From JBQTIM01 sp052388135 (lineage in GTDB: Bacteria > Elusimicrobiota > Elusimicrobia > FEN-1173): a stretch of DNA of 14,385 nucleotides. The notes below the pieces were generated by a model, which was given only the letters and a program-made list of their open reading frames with translations, was not told where the DNA came from and did no database searches. The DNA lies in the NCBI GenBank assembly GCA_052388135.1, contig JBQTIM010000106.1:1-14385 (forward strand), in the 5' to 3' direction. The position numbers and the translations under genes are program-made. This document shows positions 5,007 to 13,350 of the stretch, in pieces. Within the stretch, counting starts at the first letter, position 1. Every line of letters begins with the position of its first letter.

Positions 5007-6719
5007 GTGCCCCTGCGCTTCCGGCTTCACGCGGTGCGCTTCCTCTTCCTTTGCGCGTTCTCGGCGGTGCTGGCGCGCCTGGCGTATCTGCAGGTGTGGC
5101 GGCACGACGAGCTTTCGGCCCGGGCGGAACAGCAGGCCAACCGCCGCCTGCGCGAGACGCCGCGGCGCGGGCCCATCCTCGACCGCCACGGCCAGGCTTT
5201 GGCGGTCTCCGTCCGCAGCGCGTCCTGCTACGCGGACCCGGCCTTGCTTCCCGATCCGGCCAAGGCGGCGCGCCTACTGGCCGGTCCCCTGGAAATGTCC
5301 CCGTCCGTCCTCCTTGCCAAAATCCGCCGCGCTCCCGGCTCCTTCGTCTGGCTGAAAAGGTCCTTGCCCGTGGAGCAGGCCATGGCGGTGGAGAAGCTCA
5401 ACCTCCTGGGCGTGGGGCTGAACTGGGAATACGAAAGGGAGTATCCCGAGGGCGCGCTGGCGTCCCATCTTCTGGGGCGCATCGGCACCGACGGGCGCGG
5501 CCTTTCGGGCGTGGAGCAGGTGGCCGACGATTGGTTGACGGACCCGCGGCCGCCGCGCCGCGCGCTGCGGGACGGCCGAGGCGAGGGCGTCGTCGAGGGG
5601 CCGCCCGAGGACGACCAGGACCGGACCTGGGTCCGGCTGACTCTGGACCGCACGCTCCAGTACATCGCCGAGCGGGAGCTCGAGGCTGGCATGGCGCGAT
5701 CGGGCTCGCGGGCGGGTTTGATCGTGGTGCAGGACCCTTGGACGGGCGAGATTTTGGCCCTGGCCAGCCGGCCCGACCTGCCCGCAGGCCGGCCGGCCTC
5801 CGCCCGTGACCTGTTCATTCCCGCGGTGCATTGGACCTTCGAGCCCGGCTCCACGTTCAAGGTGGTGACGGCGGCGGCGGCTTTGGAGGAAAAGCTGGTG
5901 CGGCCCCAGGAGCTCATCGACTGCGAACGGGGCGCCTGGAAGGTGGCCGACATCAAAATTCACGATCATGACAAAGAGGGCGTCCTGACGTTCGCGCAGG
6001 TGATCGAGCGCTCCTCCAACATCGGCACGGCCAAGGTCGGCATGCGCCTGGGCAAGACGAAGCTCCACGATTACGCCCGCGCCTTCGGCTTCGGGTCCCG
6101 CACGGGTTCCGAACTGCCCGGGGAAAGCCCGGGGCTTCTGAAGCCCCCGTCGAAGTGGAGCGGCGTTTCCCTGCCCGTGATTTCCTTCGGCCAGGAGGTG
6201 GGGGCGTCCGCCCTGCAGATCGTCGGCGCCTTCAGCGCGGTGGCCAACGGCGGCGTGCTCATGGAGCCGCGGCTTTTCCGCCAGATGCGCAACGCGCGCG
6301 GCGAGACCCGCGATTTCCCGGCGCCGGCGGTGGTCCGGCGCGTCGTGTCGCAGGAGACGGCCGGCGCGCTCAAGGACATGCTCGAGGGCGTGGTGACGCG
6401 GGGCACCGGCCAGGCCGCGCGGCTGGACGGTTGGACGGCCGCCGGCAAGACGGGCACGGCGCAGAAGATCGAGCCGGAGACGGGCCGCTATTCTCGGGAC
6501 AAGTTCGTGGCCTCCTTTTGCGGGTTCGCGCCGGCCGGCAAACCCCGCTTCGTGATCCTGGTGGTTTACGACGAGCCCAAGGGCCCGGAATGGGGCGGCC
6601 ACAACGCGGGGCCCGTCTTTAAGAGCGTGGCCCGGCACGCGCTGTCCTACGTGGGCGTTCCGCCCGACGGCGAGGTGCAGGTGGCCCAGAGGCGCGCGCG
6701 CAAGCCCGTGAAACTGTGA
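5007..6719 (+). CDS. ftsI: Division-type penicillin-binding protein (FtsI/PBP3)
   Basis: 570-residue transpeptidase that cross-links septal peptidoglycan in the periplasm. Membrane anchor about residues 9-30. N-terminal dimerisation/pedestal motif RRGPILDRHGQALAVS (53-68) and EYEREYPEGALASHLLGRIG (141-160). Transpeptidase domain from about 205 with all three active-site motifs: S282-T-F-K285 (GSTFKVVTAA), S336-S-N338 (RSSNIG) and K481-T-G-T (AGKTGTAQK). There are no PASTA repeats; the protein ends about 20 residues after the domain (QRRARKPVKL). Start GTG 5007 has GGAG at 4996-4999 and lies two bases after the ftsL stop. The stop overlaps the murE start (TGATG). Context between ftsL and murE favours FtsI over elongation-type PBP2 or a sporulation paralogue. 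Confidence 0.95.
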   Translation: MPLRFRLHAVRFLFLCAFSAVLARLAYLQVWRHDELSARAEQQANRRLRETPRRGPILDRHGQALAVSVRSASCYADPALLPDPAKAARLLAGPLEMSPSVLLAKIRRAPGSFVWLKRSLPVEQAMAVEKLNLLGVGLNWEYEREYPEGALASHLLGRIGTDGRGLSGVEQVADDWLTDPRPPRRALRDGRGEGVVEGPPEDDQDRTWVRLTLDRTLQYIAERELEAGMARSGSRAGLIVVQDPWTGEILALASRPDLPAGRPASARDLFIPAVHWTFEPGSTFKVVTAAAALEEKLVRPQELIDCERGAWKVADIKIHDHDKEGVLTFAQVIERSSNIGTAKVGMRLGKTKLHDYARAFGFGSRTGSELPGESPGLLKPPSKWSGVSLPVISFGQEVGASALQIVGAFSAVANGGVLMEPRLFRQMRNARGETRDFPAPAVVRRVVSQETAGALKDMLEGVVTRGTGQAARLDGWTAAGKTGTAQKIEPETGRYSRDKFVASFCGFAPAGKPRFVILVVYDEPKGPEWGGHNAGPVFKSVARHALSYVGVPPDGEVQVAQRRARKPVKL

Positions 6720-8227
6720 TGGAACCCTCCTCCTTTTCCTTGAGCCGGCTCCTGGAGCCTTTCGAGCACCATCGCCTGGGCTCGTCGGAGGACCCGCTCA
6801 TCCGCGGGCTCGTCCACGATTCCCGAAAGGCCGGCCCGGGCGCCTTGTTCGTCGCCATCAAGGGCCACAAGCAGGACGGCCACGACCACGCGGAGCGGGC
6901 CGTGAAGGCCGGCGCCGCGGCCGTGCTGACGGAGCGGCCCCTTCCGCTGGCGGCCCCCCAGGCGGTGGTTCCCTCCATGGCGAAAATCCTTTCGCCCTTG
7001 GCGGCCCGGTTCTACGGCCATCCGTCCCGCGGGATGACGGTGGCGGGGGTCACGGGCACCAACGGGAAAACCACCGTCACGTACATGCTGGAGTCTATTT
7101 TTCGGCGGGCGGGCCGGCGCTGCGGAGTGGTGGGCACCATCAATTACCGCTGGGAAGGGCGGGAGGAAAAGGCGCCCAACACCACGCCCCTGGCCCTGGA
7201 TTTGCAGGAGCTTCTGCGTCGCATGCGCGACGACGGCGTGACCCACGCGGCCATGGAGGTCTCGAGCCACGCCCTCGCCCTCGGCCGCGCCGACGACGTG
7301 GCGTTTTCCGTTGCGGTCTTCACCAACCTGACCCGCGACCACCTGGATTTTCACCGCGACATGAACGAATATTTCGCCGCCAAGGCGCGCCTCTTCGACC
7401 TGCTGGCCGCCGCGGAGGGGACGAAATTCCGATGTGCTATAATCAACCAAGACGATCCCTGGTCCGAAAAATTGATCTCCCGCGTGAAGACGAAGGTCCT
7501 CACCTACGGCCTCAAAGGCTCTCCCGCCGTCTCCGCTGAAGCGGTCTCCCTCTCCGCCGATGGAACTTCCTTCACCCTCGCCGCGCCCGAGGGGCGCGTC
7601 GCCGTGCGCATGCGGCCCGTGGGCGCCCACAACGTTTCCAACGCCCTGGCCGCGGCGGGCGCCGCGCTGGCCGCCGGCGCGGCGCTGGAGGCGGTGCGAG
7701 AAGGACTGGAGTCCCTGCCGGGCGTGCCCGGGCGGTTGGAGCGCGTGGCGGCGTCGCGGCCGCTTCCCTTCGAGGTCTTCGTGGACTACGCCCACACCGA
7801 CGACGCTTTAAAGAACGTTCTGGACACTCTTCGCCCGTTGACGAAGGGAAAACTCATCACGGTCTTCGGCTGCGGCGGCGACCGCGACCGCACCAAGCGG
7901 CCTTTGATGGGCGAAGTGGCGGCGAAGAAGGCCGACCGCGTCATCGTCACGTCCGACAACCCGCGTTCCGAAGAGCCCGCGAAGATCACTTTGGACATTG
8001 AAGTGGGCCTGCGCCGCACCGACTTCCGCAATTACGAGATCGTCCTGGACCGGGCCGCGGCCATAGAGAAAGCCATCGGGGAAGCCGCCGCCGGGGACGT
8101 GGTCCTCATCGCCGGCAAGGGGCACGAGACTTATCAAATTTTCGCGGACCGCACCGTGGACTTCGACGACCGGGAGGCGGCCCGGCACGTTTTGGAGAAG
8201 CTCGCCGCTGGGACGGCGCGCGGATGA
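6719..8227 (+). CDS. murE: UDP-MurNAc-L-Ala-D-Glu ligase, meso-diaminopimelate type (MurE)
   Basis: Cytoplasmic ATP-dependent ligase adding the third amino acid of the stem peptide. 502 residues. From ATG 6719: N-terminal substrate domain with LVHDSRKAGPGALFVAIKG (31-49), ATP loop GVTGTNGKTT (110-119), NTTP near 154-157, MEVSSHAL (179-186), carbamylated lysine in AAKARLF (K222), and C-terminal VTSDNPRSEEP (410-420) and GKGHE. DNPR is the signature of enzymes using meso-diaminopimelate; lysine enzymes carry DDPN-type motifs. ATG 6719 overlaps the ftsI stop (TGATG); GTG 6716, one codon earlier, is a possible alternative. No clear ribosome binding site precedes it, so expression probably relies on coupling to ftsI. 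Confidence 0.96.
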   Translation: MEPSSFSLSRLLEPFEHHRLGSSEDPLIRGLVHDSRKAGPGALFVAIKGHKQDGHDHAERAVKAGAAAVLTERPLPLAAPQAVVPSMAKILSPLAARFYGHPSRGMTVAGVTGTNGKTTVTYMLESIFRRAGRRCGVVGTINYRWEGREEKAPNTTPLALDLQELLRRMRDDGVTHAAMEVSSHALALGRADDVAFSVAVFTNLTRDHLDFHRDMNEYFAAKARLFDLLAAAEGTKFRCAIINQDDPWSEKLISRVKTKVLTYGLKGSPAVSAEAVSLSADGTSFTLAAPEGRVAVRMRPVGAHNVSNALAAAGAALAAGAALEAVREGLESLPGVPGRLERVAASRPLPFEVFVDYAHTDDALKNVLDTLRPLTKGKLITVFGCGGDRDRTKRPLMGEVAAKKADRVIVTSDNPRSEEPAKITLDIEVGLRRTDFRNYEIVLDRAAAIEKAIGEAAAGDVVLIAGKGHETYQIFADRTVDFDDREAARHVLEKLAAGTARG

Positions 8228-8295
8228 GCACGTCCGCGCGGACGCCCGAGCGCGCGGCGGCGCGCCGGCCGGACCGTCGGTTCCCGGCGCCATGA
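8224..8295 (+). other. 23-codon frame bridging murE and murF through two ATGA overlaps
   Basis: ATG 8224-8226 overlaps the murE stop (ATGA), and the frame closes at TGA 8293-8295, overlapping the murF start ATG 8292 (again ATGA). The peptide would be MSTSARTPERAAARRPDRRF plus PAP. It is Arg/Ala-rich, has no recognisable feature, and its composition is what GC-rich noncoding DNA would give. It may be chance, or may let ribosomes travel from murE to murF, which lacks a clear ribosome binding site. Confidence 0.25.
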
Positions 8296-9665
8296 AGAGC
8301 TCTTTCCGTTTGGGGGACTTGGCGGCGGCCGCGGGCGGGACCGTGCGCGGCGACGCTTCAACCGCCGTGGAGCGCCTGGTGGTGGATTCGCGGGACGTCC
8401 GGCCGGGGGATTGCTTCGTGGCGCTGAAGGGCGCGCGGCGCGACGGCCATGAATTCGCGGCCGAGGTTTTGAAGAGGGGCGCGACCGCCGTGATGGTGTC
8501 GCGCCCGCCCGAGGGTTTGCCGCCGGAGGCGAATTGTCTCGTGGTGCCGGACACGGCGGCCGCGCTGGCGGCCCTCGGCGCCGAGAGCCGGCGGCGCTTC
8601 GCCGGGCGGGTGGTGGGCATCACCGGGTCCAACGGCAAGACCACCACCAAAGAGATGACGGCCCGCGTTCTGGCCGCGGCCGGGAAATCCGTCCTGGCCA
8701 CGCGGGGCAACATGAACAGCCAGATCGGCCTTCCCCTCATGCTTATGGAGCTGGAGGAAAGCCACAGCCACGCGGTCCTGGAAATGGGGGCTTCGGAAGG
8801 GGGCCACATCGCCCGCCTGGCGGAACTCGCCCGGCCCCACGTGGGCGTGCTGACGAGCATCGGCGAGGCGCATTTGGAATTTTTCGGCAGCCTGCAGGGG
8901 GTGCTGAAGGCGAAATGGGAGCTGGCGGAATCGCTCCCAGAAGATGGATGGGCGGTGGTCAACGCCGACGATCCTTTGCTGGCCGGCCGCATCGGGACGT
9001 TGAAATGCCGGGTGAAGACCTTCGGCGTGGACGAGGGAGCCGACGTGCGGGCGGAAAACGTGCGGCCCGGTCCCCAGGCGAGTTTCGATTTGGCGGTCGC
9101 GGGAGAGCGCCACTCCGTGCGCCTGCCGGTGGCGGGCGTTTTCAACGTGCGCAACGCCCTGGCGGCCGCGGCCGTGGCCATGATCGAGGGCGTTCCGCCG
9201 GGTCGGGCGGCCTCGGCTCTGGCGGAGTTTTCTCCGCCGCCCCTGCGCATGCAAGCGCGCCTCCGTTCCGACGGGGCCGTTTTCGTTCTGGACGCCTACA
9301 ACGCCAACCCGGCCTCCATGCGGGCGTCCCTGGAAAGTTTTTGTCAGTCCTATCCGGGTCGCCGTTTGTGGGCGGTGCTGGGCAGCATGCTGGAGTTGGG
9401 GCCGGCCGCGGAAGCGGAGCACGCGGCCTTGGGGAAGTTCTTGGCGGGATTGCCCGTTCAGGGCATTTTTTTCGTCGGCGCCGAAGGGGCTTGGGTGGAA
9501 GCGGGTTACGCGGAGGCGGGCGGACGGGCAACCTTCATCCGTTCGGACGACCGCGAGCGCCTGCGCGCGGAACTTTCCCGGGCGTCGGGACCGGAGGCCG
9601 CCGTGCTCTTCAAAGCGTCGCGCAGCGTGAAGCTGGAGGAGATCTTCGAGCCTCTCTTAATCTAA
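8292..9665 (+). CDS. murF: UDP-MurNAc-tripeptide--D-alanyl-D-alanine ligase (MurF)
   Basis: Adds D-Ala-D-Ala to UDP-MurNAc-tripeptide, completing the cytoplasmic pentapeptide precursor. 457 residues, normal length. Domains: substrate domain with VVDSRDVRPGDCFVALKG (30-47) and DGHEF; central ATPase with GITGSNGKTTTKEM (109-122), NMNSQIGLPL (140-149), LEMGASEGGHI (163-173) and GEAHLEFFGS (191-200); C-terminal domain with VLDAYNANPASM (332-343), VLGSMLELG and the terminal FKASRSVKLEEI. ATG 8292 is the only canonical start in this frame after the murE stop. The 64-base gap is bridged by a small frame with ATGA overlaps at both ends. No convincing ribosome binding site is seen. The stop TAA directly abuts the mraY ATG. 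Confidence 0.97.
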   Translation: MKSSFRLGDLAAAAGGTVRGDASTAVERLVVDSRDVRPGDCFVALKGARRDGHEFAAEVLKRGATAVMVSRPPEGLPPEANCLVVPDTAAALAALGAESRRRFAGRVVGITGSNGKTTTKEMTARVLAAAGKSVLATRGNMNSQIGLPLMLMELEESHSHAVLEMGASEGGHIARLAELARPHVGVLTSIGEAHLEFFGSLQGVLKAKWELAESLPEDGWAVVNADDPLLAGRIGTLKCRVKTFGVDEGADVRAENVRPGPQASFDLAVAGERHSVRLPVAGVFNVRNALAAAAVAMIEGVPPGRAASALAEFSPPPLRMQARLRSDGAVFVLDAYNANPASMRASLESFCQSYPGRRLWAVLGSMLELGPAAEAEHAALGKFLAGLPVQGIFFVGAEGAWVEAGYAEAGGRATFIRSDDRERLRAELSRASGPEAAVLFKASRSVKLEEIFEPLLI

Positions 9666-10754
9666 ATGCTCTACTACCTTTCTCAATACCGCGAGCTGTT
9701 CTCGCCGCTCAACCTTTTCCAATACATCACCTTCCGCGCGGGCGGCGCCTTTCTCACGTCCTTGGCGTTGTGTCTTCTTCTGGGCGGGCCGTTCATCGCG
9801 CTGGTCCAGCGCTGGCGCATCCATCAGGCCATCCGCGAATATGGGCCGGCCACGCATTTAAAAAAAGCCGGCACGCCGACCATGGGCGGCTTGCTGATGC
9901 TGGCGTCCATGTTGATTTCGACGCTGCTGTGGGCGCGCCTGGACAACCGCTTCATCCTCCTGACGCTGGCGGTCGCCGTCTACCTGAGCGCGGTGGGTTT
10001 CTACGACGACTATCAAAAGTGGGTGAAACAGCATCCGGCCAAGGGCATGTCGCAGAACATGAAGATGGCGGCCCAGGTCGTTTTGTCCCTGGCTGTGGCG
10101 GCCTACCTCTACGTGGACCCGCCCAACCCCCAATTCGCCACCCGGGCCAACGTGCCCTATCTCAAAGAGGTGTACCTGGCCCTGGGCGGGTTCTACATCG
10201 CCTTCGCCATGGCGGTGGTGATCGGCGCGTCCAACGCGGTGAACCTCACCGACGGCCTCGACGGGCTGGCCGGCGGAACTCTGACGGTGGCGGCCATCAC
10301 CTGCGGGATCTTCGCCTACCTGGCCGGGCACGGGACGTTTTCCAGTTATCTCCGCATCGTGCCCGTGCCGGGCGCGGGAGAGCTGTCCGTTTATTTGGCG
10401 GCCATGGCCGGCGCGTGCCTGGCCTTCCTCTGGTTCAACGCGCACCCCGCGCAAATTTTCATGGGCGACACGGGCTCCCTTTTCCTCGGCGGAACCCTGG
10501 GCCTTATCGCCCTTTGCATCAAGCAGGAGCTTTTGCTGGTGGTGGTGGGCGGCATATTCGTGGCGGAGGCTTTGTCGGTGATCGTGCAGATCGGTTCCGT
10601 GCGCATGCGCAAAGGGAAGCGCGTTTTTCTCATGGCGCCCCTGCACCACCATTTCGAGGTGGGCGGTTTGCCGGAGACCAAGGTGACCATCCGGTTCTGG
10701 ATCGTGGCCGTGGTGCTGGCGCTGGTGGCTTTGACGTCGTTGAAGATCCGCTGA
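9666..10754 (+). CDS. mraY: Phospho-MurNAc-pentapeptide-transferase (MraY)
   Basis: Integral membrane enzyme making lipid I from UDP-MurNAc-pentapeptide and undecaprenyl phosphate. 362 residues with about ten hydrophobic segments. Key motifs: KKAGTPTMGG (66-75), the catalytic aspartate pair in YDDYQK (D114, D115), NLTDGLDGLAGG (193-204), FMGDTGSLFLGG (265-276, containing the third essential aspartate D268) and MAPLHHHFE (323-331). The start ATG follows the murF TAA without a gap, and there is no Shine-Dalgarno match in GAGCCTCTCTTAATCTAA, so reinitiation after murF is likely. The aromatic N-terminus MLYYL fits the family. murD starts one base after the stop. Confidence 0.97.
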   Translation: MLYYLSQYRELFSPLNLFQYITFRAGGAFLTSLALCLLLGGPFIALVQRWRIHQAIREYGPATHLKKAGTPTMGGLLMLASMLISTLLWARLDNRFILLTLAVAVYLSAVGFYDDYQKWVKQHPAKGMSQNMKMAAQVVLSLAVAAYLYVDPPNPQFATRANVPYLKEVYLALGGFYIAFAMAVVIGASNAVNLTDGLDGLAGGTLTVAAITCGIFAYLAGHGTFSSYLRIVPVPGAGELSVYLAAMAGACLAFLWFNAHPAQIFMGDTGSLFLGGTLGLIALCIKQELLLVVVGGIFVAEALSVIVQIGSVRMRKGKRVFLMAPLHHHFEVGGLPETKVTIRFWIVAVVLALVALTSLKIR

Positions 10755-10755
10755 C

Positions 10756-12132
10756 GTGAAACGGGCGGCGGATCGCGGAAGCGGCTCCGGGGCGGAGTAT
10801 TGGTTCTCCGGCCGGAAGGCGTGCGTCGTCGGCCTGGGAAAGTCGGGGCTGGCGGCGGCGCGGCTCTTGAAGCGCTGCGGCGCCGACGTGTGGGTGACGG
10901 AAAAACGGCCCGCCTCCGCGGTGGCGGAATGGGCGGGGAAGCTTCCGCCCGGGACGGTCTGCGAGACGGGCGGCCATAAGCTTCTGGCGCGGCCCTGGGA
11001 CCTGGTGGTGGCGAGCCCGGGCGTGCCCCGGGATTTGTGGCGGCCCCTGGCGGAGCGCGGCGCGCCCGTGTGGGGCGAATTGGAGCTGGGCTACCGATTT
11101 TTGTCCCTGACCGGACGCCTGCCGCGGCGCGTGGCCGCGGTGACGGGGACCAACGGCAAGACCACCACGGCGGCGCTGTTGGGAGAAATGTTCCGCGCGG
11201 CCGGCGCCCGGACGGTGGTGGCGGGCAACATCGGCACGCCGCTGTGCGACGAGGCGGAGCGTTTGGACCCGGAGACCGCGCTGGTGCTGGAAGTGTCCAG
11301 TTATCAGTTGGAGGCTTGCGCGGCCTTCCGCCCCGACTCCGGCGCCGTGCTCAACGTGACGCCCGATCACTTGGGGCGCCATGGGACCATGGAGAACTAT
11401 GCCCGGCAGAAGTTCCGCCTGTTCGAGAATCAATCCAGGGACCACGCGGCCGTTCTGAACCGGCGCGACGCCTGGTGCCGCCGCCTGGCGAAGACGGCGC
11501 CCGGCCGCGTGCTGTGGTTCGGCCCGGGCGGCGATTTTTTCGAGAAGAACGGCCGGCTGGCCGGCGCGCTGGACGGGCGGCGGTTTTCCTGGCCGCTTCC
11601 CCGGTATTTGGCCGGCGGCCACAACGCCGAGAACGCCCTGGCCGCCGCGGCGTGCGCGGTGTCTTTGGGCGCGGGCGCCGGCGCCGTGGGCCGAGCCCTG
11701 GCCGCGTTCCGGGGCGTGGAGCACCGTCTGGAGACGGCGCGGGAGCGGCGCGGCGTGCGGTTCATCAACGATTCCAAGGCCACCAACGTGGACTCCACCG
11801 TCATGGCCCTGCGCGCGGTGGAGGGGCCTCTTCATCTTATATTGGGAGGAGAGGATAAGGGCTCTCCTTACGCGCCTTTGAAACCCCTGCTCCGCGCCAA
11901 AGCCCGCAGCGTCCTGCTCATCGGCGAGGCGGCGGAAAAAATCGCCCGCGAACTGGCGGGCGCGGCGCCCTTGATTTCCTGCGGCACGCTGGCGCGGGCC
12001 GTGCAAGCGGCGGCCGAGCGCGCCCGGCCGGGCGAGGCGGTTTTGCTTTCGCCGGCCTGCGCCTCCTTCGACCAGTTTGAAAATTTCGAGCACCGCGGCC
12101 GGACCTTTAAAGAGCTGGTGGACGCGCTGTGA
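10756..12132 (+). CDS. murD: UDP-N-acetylmuramoylalanine--D-glutamate ligase (MurD)
   Basis: Adds D-Glu to UDP-MurNAc-L-Ala; acts before MurE although encoded after it. 458 residues. N-terminal Rossmann-like domain with CVVGLGKSGLAAARLL (23-38) and VASPGVP (85-91), ATPase loop AVTGTNGKTTT (128-138), GNIGTPL, LEVSSYQLE, NVTPDHLGRHG, NAENALAAAA, then C-terminal EHRLE, FINDSKATN, LILGGEDKGSPY and LLSPACASFDQFENFEHRG. All expected motifs are present. GTG 10756 is one base after the mraY stop; residues 1-14 are a variable leader, so a slightly later start cannot be excluded, but no other start precedes the Rossmann motif at a better site. The ribosome binding site is weak. The stop overlaps the ftsW start (GTGA). 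Confidence 0.96.
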   Translation: MKRAADRGSGSGAEYWFSGRKACVVGLGKSGLAAARLLKRCGADVWVTEKRPASAVAEWAGKLPPGTVCETGGHKLLARPWDLVVASPGVPRDLWRPLAERGAPVWGELELGYRFLSLTGRLPRRVAAVTGTNGKTTTAALLGEMFRAAGARTVVAGNIGTPLCDEAERLDPETALVLEVSSYQLEACAAFRPDSGAVLNVTPDHLGRHGTMENYARQKFRLFENQSRDHAAVLNRRDAWCRRLAKTAPGRVLWFGPGGDFFEKNGRLAGALDGRRFSWPLPRYLAGGHNAENALAAAACAVSLGAGAGAVGRALAAFRGVEHRLETARERRGVRFINDSKATNVDSTVMALRAVEGPLHLILGGEDKGSPYAPLKPLLRAKARSVLLIGEAAEKIARELAGAAPLISCGTLARAVQAAAERARPGEAVLLSPACASFDQFENFEHRGRTFKELVDAL

Positions 12133-13262
12133 AGAAGCCGTCCCTTCGGCCCCCCGATTGGCTGGTTTTCGTTCTGGCCGCCGCCCTGACCGTGTTCGGC
12201 TGGGTCATCCTTTATTCCGCCAGCGCGTTGGTGGCCGAAAGCCGCTACGGGGACCAATATTATTTCCTCAAGAAGCAGATGGTGTGGTCCTGCCTCGGTT
12301 TGGCGGGCCTGCTGGCGGCGCAAAGGGTCAGCCTGTCGTTCCTGCAGCGGAACGCGCGGCTGATCCTGGCCGGCGTGGTGGTGCTGCTGGCTCTGGTGCT
12401 GGTGGTCGGGCACGAGGCCGGCGGAGCGAAGCGGTGGCTGCGGGTGGCGGGCGTGGGCTTCCAGCCGTCGGAGTTCGCCAAGCTGGCCTTGGTGGTGGCG
12501 CTGGCGGATTATTTGGATCGAAAGCAGAGCCGTCTGGGCTCTTTCTGGAAGGGCTTCGCGCCGCCCATGGCCGTGATGGGGCTGGTGGCCGTGCTCATCG
12601 CCCTGGAGCCGGACTTGGGAACGCCCATGCTCATCGTCCTGGCGGGCGTGGGCATGGCTTTCCTGGCGGGCGCCCGGTTCCGGCACCTCCTGCTCTCGGG
12701 CCTGCTCGCCATGCCCGTCTTGTACTTTGAAATTTTTCGCGTGCCTTATCGCCGCCAAAGGCTCATGGCGTTTTTGGATCCGTGGAAAGAATCCCAAGGC
12801 ACGGGCTACCAGTTGGTGCAGTCGTTCTTGGCGCTGGGATCGGGCGGCCTGTTCGGCCGCGGCTCGGGAGAATCCGTGATCAAGCGCTATTACCTGCCCG
12901 AGTCGCAAACGGATTTTATTTTCGCCATATTGGGGGAGGAGCTGGGGTTCCTGGGCGCGGCCGCGGTGACGGCGGCGTTTTTCTTCCTCTCGTGGCGGAG
13001 CTTCCGCATCGCGTCGCGGGCCTCCAACTTGTTCGAGGCGCTTCTGGCGGCGGGCATCGGTTTGCTTATCGGCGGGCAGGCCCTCATCAATTTGTGCGTG
13101 GTCACGGGGCTGGCGCCCACCAAGGGCATCCCCCTGCCTTTCATTTCCTTCGGCGGATCGTCGCTGGTCCTCACCCTGGTGTCGGTGGGCCTGCTTGTAA
13201 ACGTGTCGCGGCGCAGGGACGGGTCCCTGCTCGCCAGGCAGCGCCGCCCGGCGCGAGGATGA
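12129..13262 (+). CDS. ftsW: Septal peptidoglycan glycosyltransferase FtsW (SEDS family)
   Basis: Polymerises lipid II at the septum in complex with FtsI. 377 residues, multi-pass membrane protein. SEDS motifs: GGAKRWLRVAGVGFQPSEFAK (98-118), LEPDLGT (159-165), FLDPWKESQGTGYQLVQSFLALGSGGLFGRG (215-245, split by family-conserved Gly), PESQTDFIFAILGEELGFLG (257-276, with catalytic-type D262) and VTGLAPTKGIPLPFISFGGSSL (325-346). Location between murD and murG identifies it as FtsW and not RodA or SpoVE. GTG 12129 overlaps the murD stop. Only the weak GGTGGA lies upstream, so coupling is likely. The C-terminal tail is short and basic (RRRDGSLLARQRRPARG). Unlike the other joints, it is followed by an 88-base gap. 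Confidence 0.96.
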   Translation: MKKPSLRPPDWLVFVLAAALTVFGWVILYSASALVAESRYGDQYYFLKKQMVWSCLGLAGLLAAQRVSLSFLQRNARLILAGVVVLLALVLVVGHEAGGAKRWLRVAGVGFQPSEFAKLALVVALADYLDRKQSRLGSFWKGFAPPMAVMGLVAVLIALEPDLGTPMLIVLAGVGMAFLAGARFRHLLLSGLLAMPVLYFEIFRVPYRRQRLMAFLDPWKESQGTGYQLVQSFLALGSGGLFGRGSGESVIKRYYLPESQTDFIFAILGEELGFLGAAAVTAAFFFLSWRSFRIASRASNLFEALLAAGIGLLIGGQALINLCVVTGLAPTKGIPLPFISFGGSSLVLTLVSVGLLVNVSRRRDGSLLARQRRPARG

Positions 13263-13350
13263 TGAACGATGAGGCGCGGGGAATGAACGCCGTCGAGAAT
13301 TTGTCGACGGAGTTTTGTTCGTCCTTCGCGCTTCGTCCTTCCTAATCCCC
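13259..13350. repeat. Simple-word island between ftsW and murG
   Basis: The only sizeable gap late in the cluster. It opens with GATGATGAACGATGAGG at the ftsW stop and ends with two copies of TTCGTCCTTC-like words (TCGTCCTTCGCGCTTCGTCC). In the middle, CCGTCGA (13290-13296) and TCGACGG (13304-13310) form a 7-bp stem with loop GAATTTG, followed by AGTTTTG, at best a weak terminator-like element. A 28-codon frame, 13259-13345, starts on the ftsW stop (MMNDEARGMNAVENLSTEFC and on), but its ATG has no properly spaced ribosome binding site and the peptide looks random. No Shine-Dalgarno match precedes the murG ATG at 13351. The opening word resembles GATGATGAATGCGG in the RNase P RNA insert. Confidence 0.5.

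Noticed and set aside
5274..6638. 454-codon - strand frame opposite ftsI
   Set aside because: Antisense shadow caused by high GC at third positions; no domain and no ribosome binding site.
8534..10759. 741-codon + strand frame across murF and mraY
   Set aside because: Glycine/arginine-rich out-of-frame reading of two genes whose own frames carry all family motifs.
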